Source: an uncultured Selenomonadales bacterium (GTDB lineage Bacteria; Bacillota; Negativicutes; Selenomonadales; Selenomonadaceae). From it: DNA of 59,183 bases. This document shows positions 47,195-54,481 of this stretch, piece after piece. The position numbers were made by a program, and so were the translations under genes. The notes under the pieces were generated by a model. It was given only the letters and a program-made list of their open reading frames with translations, had not been told where the DNA came from and searched no databases. Position 1 is the first letter of the stretch. The number at the start of each line of letters is the position of its first letter. The DNA is taken from the NCBI GenBank assembly GCA_937877565.1, contig CALFJB010000038.1, positions 1 through 59,183 of the forward strand, given 5' to 3'.

Positions 47195-47737
47195 TCAAGC
47201 ATTAGCGAAGGGCAAACCGAGAAGTGCAAGAAATTCTCTAGCCTCTTCATCAGAGTTAGCGGTAGTGACAATGATAATATCCATACCGCGGATTTTGTCG
47301 ATTTTGTCATATTCAATTTCAGGGAAAATAAGCTGCTCCTTGATACCAATAGCGTAGTTGCCTCTGCCGTCGAAAGAATTACGAGAAACGCCGCGGAAGT
47401 CACGAACGCGCGGCAAGGCAATATTCATAAATTTGTCAAGGAAATAATACATACGGTTGCCACGCAAGGTAACTTTGCAACCGATGGGCATACCTTTACG
47501 AAGTTTCCAAGCAGCAAGAGACTTTTTGGCGCGAGTGATGACAGGTTTTTGACCGGCAATAATGGAAAGATCATTAACGGCAGCGTCAAGAGCCTTGCTG
47601 TTACCAACGGCATCACCGCAGGCAATGTTGATGATAACCTTTTCAAGTTTGGGAACTTGCATAACATTCTTGTAGTTGAATTTTTGAATAAGCGCAGGAA
47701 CAACTTCAGATTTATATTTGTCAGAAAGTCTGCTCAA
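47195..47737 (-). CDS. rplE: 50S ribosomal protein L5
   Basis: A 180-residue 5S rRNA-binding protein: LIQKFNYKNVMQVPKLEKVI, GQKPVITRAKKSLAAWKLRK, GMPIGCKVTLRGNRMYYFLD. TTG start after GGAGGTTTCAC. Adjacent to rplX. Confidence 0.98.
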   Translation of the reverse strand: MSRLSDKYKSEVVPALIQKFNYKNVMQVPKLEKVIINIACGDAVGNSKALDAAVNDLSIIAGQKPVITRAKKSLAAWKLRKGMPIGCKVTLRGNRMYYFLDKFMNIALPRVRDFRGVSRNSFDGRGNYAIGIKEQLIFPEIEYDKIDKIRGMDIIIVTTANSDEEAREFLALLGLPFANA

Positions 47738-47752
47738 AGTGAAACCTCCTTT

Positions 47753-48070
47753 CTATTGAATAACTTCGCCGCAATGCTTGCAGGCACGAAGATTTTTGCC
47801 GTCAACAAGTTTGTGAGCAACGCGAGTAGGTTTATTGCAGGCGGGGCAAATAAGCTGAACCTTACAAACGTTGAGAGGCATTTCTTTTTGAATGATACCG
47901 CCTTGAGGAGCCTTTAAACTGGGCTTGGTGTGGCGTTTAACTTTGTTGACATCTTCAACAACGACTTGAGCCTTTTTTGGAAGAGCTTGAATAATCTTGC
48001 CCTGCTTGCCCTTGTCTTTGCCGGAAAGCACAACGACAGTATCGCCTTTTTTAAGGTTGAGTTTGAACAA
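47753..48070 (-). CDS. rplX: 50S ribosomal protein L24
   Basis: A 105-residue assembly-initiating protein with KOW motif GDTVVVLSGKDKGKQGKII. It is the Cys-containing form (CPACNKPTRVAHKLVDGKN, then CKHCGE), with two Cys pairs suggesting zinc. TTG start; it begins 1 base after the rplN stop. Confidence 0.97.
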   Translation of the reverse strand: MFKLNLKKGDTVVVLSGKDKGKQGKIIQALPKKAQVVVEDVNKVKRHTKPSLKAPQGGIIQKEMPLNVCKVQLICPACNKPTRVAHKLVDGKNLRACKHCGEVIQ

Positions 48071-48439
48071 TTAAAGCACCTCCGGAGCGAGGGAAATAAT
48101 TTTCATGAAGTCATTATCACGAAGTTCACGAGCAACGGGACCGAAAATACGAGTACCGCGCGGAGTTTTATCCTCTTTGATAAGGACAGCGGCGTTTTCA
48201 TCGAAACGAATATAGGAACCGTCCGGACGACGCAGCCCTTTTTTACTGCGAACGACGACGGCTTTAACAACGTCGCCTTTTTTAACTTGGCCGCCTGGAG
48301 TAGCGGACTTAACGCTGGCAACAATAATATCGCCGATATTGGCGTAACGGCGGAAGGAGCCGCCTAAAACGCGAATGCACATTAAATCTTTCGCGCCGGT
48401 ATTGTCAGCAACGTTAAGCATAGTTTGTTGTTGAATCAA
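48071..48439 (-). CDS. rplN: 50S ribosomal protein L14
   Basis: A 122-residue intersubunit-bridge protein: MIQQQTMLNVADNTGAKDLM, CIRVLGGS, ENAAVLIKEDKTPRGTRIFG, PVARELRD. TTG at 48439 gives exactly the standard length and is preceded by AAAGGAG. Confidence 0.97.
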   Translation of the reverse strand: MIQQQTMLNVADNTGAKDLMCIRVLGGSFRRYANIGDIIVASVKSATPGGQVKKGDVVKAVVVRSKKGLRRPDGSYIRFDENAAVLIKEDKTPRGTRIFGPVARELRDNDFMKIISLAPEVL

Positions 48440-48478
48440 GCAAATTTCTCCTTTCAATCGAATTTAGGTTTTAGCGAA

Positions 48479-48745
48479 TTACTTAGCTTTTTCGACGATT
48501 TGGACAAGCCGCCAACGCTTATGCTTAGAAAGCGGACGAGTTTCCATAATTTGAACGCGATCGCCAATGTGAGCCTCTTCGTTTTCGTCGTGAACGAGGA
48601 ATTTAATAGTACGTTTGACGGACTTTTTGTAAAGTTTATGCTGAACGAGCTCCTCAATGGCAACGGTAATAGTCTTGTTCATTTTATCGCTAACGACCTT
48701 GCCGATACGGGTTTTACGTTCGTTACGTTTAACAGAATCGCTCAA
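48479..48745 (-). CDS. rpsQ: 30S ribosomal protein S17
   Basis: An 88-residue primary binder of 16S rRNA: NERKTRIGKVVSDKMNKTIT, VHDENEEAHIGDRVQIMETR, PLSKHKRWRLVQIVEKAK. TTG at 48745 follows AAAGGAGG; the frame extends further upstream only through that site. Confidence 0.97.
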   Translation of the reverse strand: MSDSVKRNERKTRIGKVVSDKMNKTITVAIEELVQHKLYKKSVKRTIKFLVHDENEEAHIGDRVQIMETRPLSKHKRWRLVQIVEKAK

Positions 48746-48853
48746 AATGTAGCCTCCTTTCAAATTTGATGATTTTCATTAATTGACTTTGAAAAGTTTT
48801 GACAAGTAGTCCAGTTAAGCGAAGTTAAAAATTTCTAGTTTTCGCCGAACTCC

Positions 48854-49039
48854 TTAATTAACTTGACTTTGAATCGTTTTAATACGAGCAATATCCTTTT
48901 TAATGTCGCGGATTTTCATAGGATTATCAAGTTGTCCGGTAGCATGTTGGAAACGGAGGTTAAAAAGTTCCTCTTTAAGCGATTTAAGTTTATCGTCGCG
49001 TTCGTCAGCAGAGAGATCACGAATTTCATTAGGTTTCAT
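48854..49039 (-). CDS. rpmC: 50S ribosomal protein L29
   Basis: A 61-residue two-helix protein at the tunnel exit: MKPNEIRDLSADERDDKLKS, LKEELFNLRFQHATGQLDNP. Its ATG overlaps the rplP stop by 4 bases. Confidence 0.97.
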   Translation of the reverse strand: MKPNEIRDLSADERDDKLKSLKEELFNLRFQHATGQLDNPMKIRDIKKDIARIKTIQSQVN

Positions 49040-49572
49040 TTAGAATCACCGCCATTCTCAGATTGAGCGGCTTCAGCAGCCTTTTCTTCTTCAAAAGCAG
49101 TGTGAGCAGCGCGTTTAGCGTCAGCAACGGATTCTTCAACGACTGGAACAAATACATCGCCCTGATGATCGGAAACAACGAATTTAGTTTTAATAGGCAA
49201 TTTGTGCCCAGCAAGACGCATAGCCTCAGCAGCAACTTCCTTAGGAACGCCCGCCATTTCAAAGAGTACGCGTCCCGGCTTAACAACGGCTACCCAATAT
49301 TCCGGCGATCCTTTACCCGACCCCATACGAGTTTCAGCCGGCTTAGCAGTAACCGGCTTGTCCGGGAAAATCTTAATCCAAACTTGTCCGCCACGTCTGA
49401 TATATCTCGTCATCGCAATACGCGCTGCCTCAATTTGACGGTTAGTAATCCACGCCGGTTCAAGAGCGACTAAGCCATATTGACCGTGAGCAATTTGGTT
49501 GCCTTTATTAGCTTTACCTTTCATTTTACCGCGAAATTGTTTACGGTATTTGGTACGTTTAGGCATTAACAT
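49036..49572 (-). CDS. rplP: 50S ribosomal protein L16 with C-terminal extension
   Basis: A 178-residue protein; the usual length is about 140. Residues 1-140 are normal (MLMPKRTKYRKQFRGKMKGK, GRVLFEMAGVPKEVAAEAMR, LAGHKLPIKTKFV). The last 35 or so residues (ESVADAKRAAHTAFEEEKAA, EAAQSENGGDSK) are an acidic, Ala-rich tail. ATG at 49572 overlaps the rpsC stop as TAATG and gives the common MLMPKR start. Confidence 0.97.
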   Translation of the reverse strand: MLMPKRTKYRKQFRGKMKGKANKGNQIAHGQYGLVALEPAWITNRQIEAARIAMTRYIRRGGQVWIKIFPDKPVTAKPAETRMGSGKGSPEYWVAVVKPGRVLFEMAGVPKEVAAEAMRLAGHKLPIKTKFVVSDHQGDVFVPVVEESVADAKRAAHTAFEEEKAAEAAQSENGGDSK

Positions 49573-50327
49573 TATTCATCGACGCTCCCTTCAGCAGGTT
49601 GCACATTATTTGCAACTTTCTTTTCAGGAAGAATTTCGCCTTTAAAAATCCAAACTTTGACGCCGATTCTGCCGTAAGTTGTATTCGCTTCAGCAAAACC
49701 ATAATCAATATCAGCGCGGAGAGTATGAAGTGGAATAGAACCTTCGCGGTAAGATTCACTACGAGCAATTTCTGCGCCGCCGAGACGACCACTGCACATA
49801 ATTTTAATACCTTTTGCGCCGAGTCTCATTGTACGTTGAACAGATTGTTTCATAGCGCGTCTAAAGGCGATACGTCTTTCAAGTTGAGCAGCGATATTTT
49901 CAGCAACCAAAGTTGCATCAAGATCTGCGTTTTTAATTTCCATAATGTTAATATCGAGACGCTTAGCAGTAATTTTTCTAAGTTCAGCTTTAATTTCTTC
50001 AATACCAGAACCGCCGTGTCCAATAAGTACACCGGGTTTTGCAGTATGAATTGTAATTTTAATTCTATCTTTGGAACGTTCGGTTTCAATACGAGAGATA
50101 CTGGCTTGAATAGGCACCAACTGCTTTTTAGCATTACCTTCGTTAGCATCTTTAGCATCTTTAGCATCTTTACGAGTGCTACGCATAATTTTAAGGTTTT
50201 TTAATACTTTGCGAATTTTAATATCTTCGTGAAGGTTTTTGGCAAAATCTCTGTCAGCATACCATTTGGCGTCCCAAGTTTTGATGATGCCCAAGCGTAT
50301 TCCGTGCGGATGTACCTTTTGACCCAA
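49572..50327 (-). CDS. rpsC: 30S ribosomal protein S3 with internal insertion
   Basis: A 251-residue protein with the KH domain (ITIHTAKPGVLIGHGG) at the mRNA entry channel. It begins MGQKVHPHGIRLGIIKTWDA. Between the N-terminal helix and the strand SISRIETERSKDRI there is an extra charged stretch of about 25 residues (residues about 49-74, RSTRKDAKDAKDANEGNAKK) partly coded by a 9-base tandem repeat. The usual protein has only a few residues there. Confidence 0.97.
   Translation of the reverse strand: MGQKVHPHGIRLGIIKTWDAKWYADRDFAKNLHEDIKIRKVLKNLKIMRSTRKDAKDAKDANEGNAKKQLVPIQASISRIETERSKDRIKITIHTAKPGVLIGHGGSGIEEIKAELRKITAKRLDINIMEIKNADLDATLVAENIAAQLERRIAFRRAMKQSVQRTMRLGAKGIKIMCSGRLGGAEIARSESYREGSIPLHTLRADIDYGFAEANTTYGRIGVKVWIFKGEILPEKKVANNVQPAEGSVDE
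50143..50169 (-). repeat. Three perfect 9-base tandem repeats in rpsC
   Basis: TTAGCATCT on the plus strand three times in a row, coding Lys-Asp-Ala units within the S3 insertion. Confidence 0.9.
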
Positions 50328-50342
50328 ACTATTTCCCTCCTT

Positions 50343-50369
50343 GTAAATTCGACGAGTAGGAGAATTTAC
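50343..50369 (-). repeat. GTAAATNC hairpin, copy 2
   Basis: GTAAATTC and GAATTTAC are an exact inverted repeat around the loop GACGAGTAGGA. Compared with copy 1 at 41385-41411 both strands of one base pair are changed together. It lies in the rplV-rpsC spacer. Confidence 0.8.
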
Positions 50370-50396
50370 TCAATGTGATGAGTAAAAACCTCTACT

Positions 50397-50756
50397 CTAT
50401 TTTTCAGATTCTTCTTTATTGGAAACTATAACGGTAATATGTGAAGTGCGTTTGAAAATGCTGAACGCCTGCCCGCGTGAACGTGGATGAATGCGCTTGA
50501 GTGTTGGTCCTTCATCAACAAAGCATTTCGATACAACCAAATTATCAGAATCCATATCAAAATTATTTTCCGCGTTTGCAATAGCAGAGCGCAAAACTTT
50601 ATTCAGCAAAACTGCACCGCGTTTGGGTGTAAATTTCAAAATTGCCAACGCGTCTGCAACACTTTTACCACGAATTAAATCAGCGACGATACGAACTTTG
50701 CGCGGAGCAATACGAACATATTTTGCAACGGATTTAACTTCTTTAGAATCAGCCAC
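50397..50756 (-). CDS. rplV: 50S ribosomal protein L22
   Basis: A 119-residue protein lining the exit tunnel: AKYVRIAPRKVRIVADLIRG, KRGAVLLNKVLRSAIANAEN, GPTLKRIHPRSRGQAFSIFK. It is separated from rpsS by an 86-base repeat-filled spacer. Confidence 0.98.
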   Translation of the reverse strand: MADSKEVKSVAKYVRIAPRKVRIVADLIRGKSVADALAILKFTPKRGAVLLNKVLRSAIANAENNFDMDSDNLVVSKCFVDEGPTLKRIHPRSRGQAFSIFKRTSHITVIVSNKEESEK

Positions 50757-50775
50757 AATGCAACCTCCTTTCTTT

Positions 50776-50846
50776 TTAGGTGTTAGCGGTTAGCCGTTAG
50801 CTGTCAGGTAAATCCTAACCCCTATAACCTAACCACTAGCCCCTAT
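50776..50846 (-). repeat. TTAGGG/CCCTAA palindromic element
   Basis: TTAGGTGTTAGCGGTTAGCC, GTTAGCTGTCAGG, then ATCCTAACCCCTATAACCTA and ACCACTAGCCCCTA, between rpsS and rplV. Confidence 0.82.
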
Positions 50847-51124
50847 TTAAGCTTAGTTTTGCGTTCTTCGCCGGCGTGACCTTTGAAAGTACGAGTTGGC
50901 GCAAATTCACCGAGTTTATGACCAACCATATCTTCAGTAATGTAAACCGGCACATGTTTTCTTCCGTCATGAACGGCGATTGTATGAGTAATGAACGCAG
51001 GAAGAATTGTTGAACTGCGCGACCACGTGCGAATAACTTTTTTATCATTGGCGGCGTTGAGTGCCTCAATCTTTTTCAAAAGTTTTTCTTCGACAAACGG
51101 TCCTTTTTTTACAGAACGTGACAA
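50843..51124 (-). CDS. rpsS: 30S ribosomal protein S19
   Basis: A 93-residue head protein: MSRSVKKGPFVEEKLLKKIE, IRTWSRSSTILPAFITHTIA, VHDGRKHVPVYI. It lies 21 bases after rplB. Confidence 0.98.
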   Translation of the reverse strand: MSRSVKKGPFVEEKLLKKIEALNAANDKKVIRTWSRSSTILPAFITHTIAVHDGRKHVPVYITEDMVGHKLGEFAPTRTFKGHAGEERKTKLK

Positions 51125-51145
51125 ATTAAATTCCTCCCTTCGCTA

Positions 51146-51970
51146 TTACTTACGACGACGAACAATAAGTTTATCAGACGCTTTTTTACGGCGAGTCTTA
51201 GCACCCATAGCGCATTTACCCCATTTGGTAACAGGATGTTTGCGACCGACAGGACTGCGACCTTCACCACCGCCATGCGGATGATCAACAGGATTCATTA
51301 CAACGCCGCGGTTAGCAGGACGAATACCCATCCAGCGCGAGCGACCGGCTTTACCGATTGTAATATTTTCGTGATCCAAATTGCCAACTTGTCCGATTGA
51401 GGCGCGGCAGTTGATATGAACTTTGCGAACTTCGCCGGAAGGCATTCTGATTGTTGCATAATCGCCTTCTTTAGCCATAAGTTGCGCCGCCGCTCCTGCA
51501 CTGCGTACCATTTGTCCGCCTTTACCGATTTTAATTTCAATATTGTGAATCAAAGTACCGACCGGAATATTTTTCAGCGGGAGTGCATTACCAACTTTAA
51601 TATCAGATTCAGGACCGGATTCGACTTTGTCACCGACCTTTAAACCGTTTGGAGCAAGAATGTAGCGTTTTTCGCCGTCTGCATAGTTTAAAAGTGCGAT
51701 ACGTGCGCTACGGTTCGGATCGTATTCAATCGTTGCAACAGTTGCGGGGATACCGTCTTTGTTGCGTTTGAAATCGATAATTCTGTAACGGCGTTTGTGT
51801 CCGCCGCCTTGATGCCGTACCGTTAATTTTCCTTGTTGGTTACGTCCGCCATGACTTTTGAGCGGCGCAAGCAAGGATTTTTCCGGCTTGTCTGTCGTAA
51901 TTTCTTCAAAAGTTGAAACCGTCATGAAACGGCGTCCGGCAGAATACGGCTTAAATGATTTTATTCCCAC
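51146..51970 (-). CDS. rplB: 50S ribosomal protein L2
   Basis: A 274-residue protein at the peptidyl transferase centre: MGIKSFKPYSAGRRFMTVST, GNALPLKNIPVGTLIHNIEI, NRGVVMNPVDHPHGGGEGRS. GTG at 51970 is chosen because AAGGAGG precedes it and it gives the standard start; the frame stays open to 52033. A promoter and an inverted repeat lie in the 135-base gap before it. Confidence 0.97.
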   Translation of the reverse strand: MGIKSFKPYSAGRRFMTVSTFEEITTDKPEKSLLAPLKSHGGRNQQGKLTVRHQGGGHKRRYRIIDFKRNKDGIPATVATIEYDPNRSARIALLNYADGEKRYILAPNGLKVGDKVESGPESDIKVGNALPLKNIPVGTLIHNIEIKIGKGGQMVRSAGAAAQLMAKEGDYATIRMPSGEVRKVHINCRASIGQVGNLDHENITIGKAGRSRWMGIRPANRGVVMNPVDHPHGGGEGRSPVGRKHPVTKWGKCAMGAKTRRKKASDKLIVRRRK

Positions 51971-52004
51971 TTGTGTACCTCCTTGATTTATTTTTTGTAT
52001 ATCA

Positions 52005-52062
52005 GAAATTTTGGCGTCAACTAAAACCGCCATTTAGGGATTTTACCATAACGCCAAATTTC
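52005..52062 (-). repeat. Inverted repeat over the internal rplB promoter
   Basis: GAAATTTTGGCGT (52005-52017) and ACGCCAAATTTC (52051-52062) pair over 12 bases with one bulge. The right arm forms the promoter spacer, the left arm falls in the rplB leader. Confidence 0.7.
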
Positions 52063-52068
52063 TAACAA
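52040..52068 (-). promoter_or_regulatory. Putative internal promoter of rplB and downstream genes
   Basis: On the minus strand TTGTTA (52068-52063), 17 bases, TAAAAT (52045-52040), with TGG before the -10 (extended -10). Confidence 0.6.
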
Positions 52069-52105
52069 TACCTATTTAAAAATTTTTTTTAGTGAGATTG
52101 AAATT

Positions 52106-52309
52106 TTAACCAAAAATCACTGCTAGGATAAAAAATATAATCGAAAGTCCAATAAGAATTTCGACAATTTTTTTGATAATGTACGCTACTAAGGCAACGG
52201 CGACAGCGGCAAACAATGCACCAATTACGGCTTCAGGTGAGCCGAAATAGCCAACAATCATATCCCACGCCGCGTTACCGAGTACAAAACTTATCAGCGA
52301 TTTTATCAT
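52106..52309 (-). CDS. Small membrane protein between rplW and rplB
   Basis: A 67-residue protein with two hydrophobic segments (VIGALFAAVAVALVAYIIKK and EILIGLSIIFFILAVIF), preceded by a short amphipathic stretch (SLISFVLGNAAWDMIVGYFG). It matches no ribosomal protein, and no gene is expected here in the S10 cluster. ATG at 52309 follows TGAGGA. The hydrophobic-charged-hydrophobic layout and in-operon position suggest a real product, but no function can be given. A promoter and inverted repeat directly follow it. Confidence 0.65.
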   Translation of the reverse strand: MIKSLISFVLGNAAWDMIVGYFGSPEAVIGALFAAVAVALVAYIIKKIVEILIGLSIIFFILAVIFG

Positions 52310-52335
52310 AATTTAAAATTTCCTCAAAATTTTTT

Positions 52336-52617
52336 TTACGCGCTGAAGAATTCGATAGTTTCACCGGCGGCAAGTTTCACAATAGCTTTTTTGTAGCTGG
52401 AAGTTTTGCCGACGCTACGACCAACGCGTTTAGTTTTTGCGCGAACGTTCATTGTATTAACTTTTTCAACTTTAACATTGAAAATTTCTTTAACGGCGTC
52501 CGCAATTTGAATTTTATTTGCGCGTTTATCGACTACGAAAACATATTTACCGTCAGCCATTAAGTCGGTTGTACGTTCGGTAATAAGCGGGCGAATTAAA
52601 ATATCTCTTGCTTCCAT
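52336..52617 (-). CDS. rplW: 50S ribosomal protein L23
   Basis: A 93-residue exit-tunnel protein and docking site for trigger factor and SRP: MEARDILIRPLITERTTDLM, YVFVVDKRANKIQIADAVKE, VNTMNVRAKTKRVG. ATG at 52617 overlaps the rplD stop (TGATG) and follows GAGGAGGTG. Confidence 0.97.
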   Translation of the reverse strand: MEARDILIRPLITERTTDLMADGKYVFVVDKRANKIQIADAVKEIFNVKVEKVNTMNVRAKTKRVGRSVGKTSSYKKAIVKLAAGETIEFFSA

Positions 52618-53243
52618 CAAATGTACACCTCCTCAATTTTTGCAACGGCAGATTTTGTAATGAAAACTTTTTCAGCATTCAAAATATCGTAAACGTTAAT
52701 TTGCAACGCGCTGATAACATTTGCATTTTGAAGATTGTTTGACGAACGCATAACATTTTCAATCAATTCTTCGGTAATGAAAAGAGCCTTGCAGTTGTCA
52801 ACGCCGAAAGTTTTTTGGAACGCTACAAAGTTTTTGGTTTTTGGAACTTCAAAATTTAAATCGTCAAGGACAATCAAATTTTCAGATTTAACTTTATCGC
52901 TAAGTACGCACTTCAAAGCAAGGCGGCGTTGTCTACGCGGCATAGTGAAAGCGTAGGAACGTGGATGCGGTCCAAAAATAGTACCGCCACCGCGCCAAAG
53001 AGGACTTCTGCGAGAACCTGCGCGAGCGCGTCCCGTGCCTTTTTGTCTCCAAGGTTTACGACCGCCGCCGCGAACCATTCCGCGAGTTTTTGTAGCATGT
53101 GTGCCGAGTCTCCACGACGCCATTTGCATTACAACAGCTTGATGAACAAGCCCCGCGTTCATTTCAACTTCAAAAATATCTGCGCTAAGTTCAATATCGC
53201 CGACTTTTGAATTTTTCATATTGTAAACTGCTAATGTTGGCAT
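52617..53243 (-). CDS. rplD: 50S ribosomal protein L4
   Basis: A 208-residue protein with the tunnel loop KTRGMVRGGGRKPWRQKGTG, RARAGSRRSPLWRGGGTIFG. In E. coli L4 represses its own operon; whether it does so here is unknown. It lies 18 bases after rplC. Confidence 0.98.
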   Translation of the reverse strand: MPTLAVYNMKNSKVGDIELSADIFEVEMNAGLVHQAVVMQMASWRLGTHATKTRGMVRGGGRKPWRQKGTGRARAGSRRSPLWRGGGTIFGPHPRSYAFTMPRRQRRLALKCVLSDKVKSENLIVLDDLNFEVPKTKNFVAFQKTFGVDNCKALFITEELIENVMRSSNNLQNANVISALQINVYDILNAEKVFITKSAVAKIEEVYI

Positions 53244-53261
53244 TTAATTCGTCCTCCTTTC

Positions 53262-53912
53262 TTATCTGTGCTTTCTGTTAGATTTAACAGTTTCTTTGAT
53301 GATAACAAAACCTTTTTTAGGTCCGGGAATTGCGCCCTTAATCAGCAAAAGGTTTCTGTTAGTGTCAACTTTTACGACAGTTAAACGTTGTACGGTTGTA
53401 CGAACGCCGCCCATATGTCCGGGCAATTTTTTACCTTTGATAACACGACCGCCGGGACCTGAAAGCATTGCGCCGGTTGATCCGGGTTCACGATGTGACT
53501 TGGAGCCGTGTCCCATTGGACCGCGTGCAAAATGGTGGCGTTTAATTCCGCCTGCAAAGCCTTTACCTTTTGAAGTTCCAACTACGTCTACAAGATCGCC
53601 TTCAGCGAAAATATCTACGCCGATAACGTCGCCAATTTTATATTCAGATTCAGCCGTTAAACGAACTTCACGAATATATTTTACAGCCTTGACGCCAAAC
53701 TTTTTGAACTGTCCCGCCATAGGTTTATTGACTTTCTTTTCTTTAATTTCGCCAAAACCGAGTTGCACACTGTTATAACCGTCAGTGTCAACAGTTTTGT
53801 TACGAATGACGATATTATTTCCACTTTCAACGACTGTTACAGGAATAACTTTGCCGTCTTCAGTAAAAATTTGAGTCATACCGAGTTTAATTCCTAAAAT
53901 TGTTTTAGCCAA
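53262..53912 (-). CDS. rplC: 50S ribosomal protein L3
   Basis: A 216-residue protein reaching the peptidyl transferase centre: MAKTILGIKLGMTQIFTEDG, GFAGGIKRHHFARGPMGHGS, HMGGVRTTVQRLTVVKVDTN. TTG start after GGAGGTGTG. It lies 16 bases after rpsJ. Confidence 0.98.
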   Translation of the reverse strand: MAKTILGIKLGMTQIFTEDGKVIPVTVVESGNNIVIRNKTVDTDGYNSVQLGFGEIKEKKVNKPMAGQFKKFGVKAVKYIREVRLTAESEYKIGDVIGVDIFAEGDLVDVVGTSKGKGFAGGIKRHHFARGPMGHGSKSHREPGSTGAMLSGPGGRVIKGKKLPGHMGGVRTTVQRLTVVKVDTNRNLLLIKGAIPGPKKGFVIIKETVKSNRKHR

Positions 53913-53928
53913 TGTTCACACCTCCGCC

Positions 53929-54246
53929 TTACAGCTTAATTTCGATGTCAACACCGGCAGGAAGGTCTAAGCGCACGAGTGCATCAATAGCCTTTTGCGT
54001 CGGTTGAAGAATATCAATTAAACGCTTATGGGTACGCATTTCAAATTGTTCGCGTGAATCTTTGTTGACGTGCGGCGAACGAAGAATGGTATAAATATTT
54101 TTTTCAGTTGGAAGCGGAACGGGACCTGAAACCATTGCACCGTTTTTCTTGGCAGTTTCAACGATTTTAGCCGCGCTTTGATCTAAAGACTTATGATCAT
54201 AAGCCTTTAAACGAATCCGCAACTTTTTTTGTTTTTGTTGTGGCAA
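53929..54246 (-). CDS. rpsJ: 30S ribosomal protein S10
   Basis: A 105-residue protein of the head that also acts with NusB in antitermination: KKLRIRLKAYDHKSLDQSAA, SGPVPLPTEKNIYTILRSPH, VNKDSREQFEMRTHKRLIDI. TTG at 54246 with AGGAGG gives the standard size; the open frame upstream to 54381 runs through repeats and is not expected to be translated. Confidence 0.97.
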   Translation of the reverse strand: MPQQKQKKLRIRLKAYDHKSLDQSAAKIVETAKKNGAMVSGPVPLPTEKNIYTILRSPHVNKDSREQFEMRTHKRLIDILQPTQKAIDALVRLDLPAGVDIEIKL

Positions 54247-54330
54247 TTTAAATCCTCCTAAATTCGCGACAGTTCCCTTGACTGCAGAAATTGCCTTAAT
54301 CAGCCAAGCCATCTGCCGGTTATTGCAAAT

Positions 54331-54479
54331 AATAGGGGCTAGGGACTGGGGATTAGGGATTAAGGAAAATTTCCCTAACAACTAATCCTCCAAAAAACCT
54401 AACCCCAAAACTTCGGGAGAGTTTTTGAAATAGAAACCAGAAACCCTAGTCCCTAATTCCTAACCCCTAATCCCTAAAT
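54331..54479 (-). repeat. Long TTAGGG/CCCTAA palindromic element
   Basis: The longest copy: GGGGCTAGGGACTGGGGATT, AGGGATTAAGG, then CCCTAACAACTAATCC, AACCTAACCCC, and after a gap CCCTAGTCCCTAATTCCTAA and CCCCTAATCCCTAA. It fills most of the tuf-rpsJ spacer. Confidence 0.85.
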
Positions 54480-54481
54480 TA

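Noticed and set aside
54247..54381. N-terminal extension of S10
   Set aside because: The frame is open, but it runs through repeat sequence and lacks a site for initiation; the TTG after AGGAGG gives the normal length.
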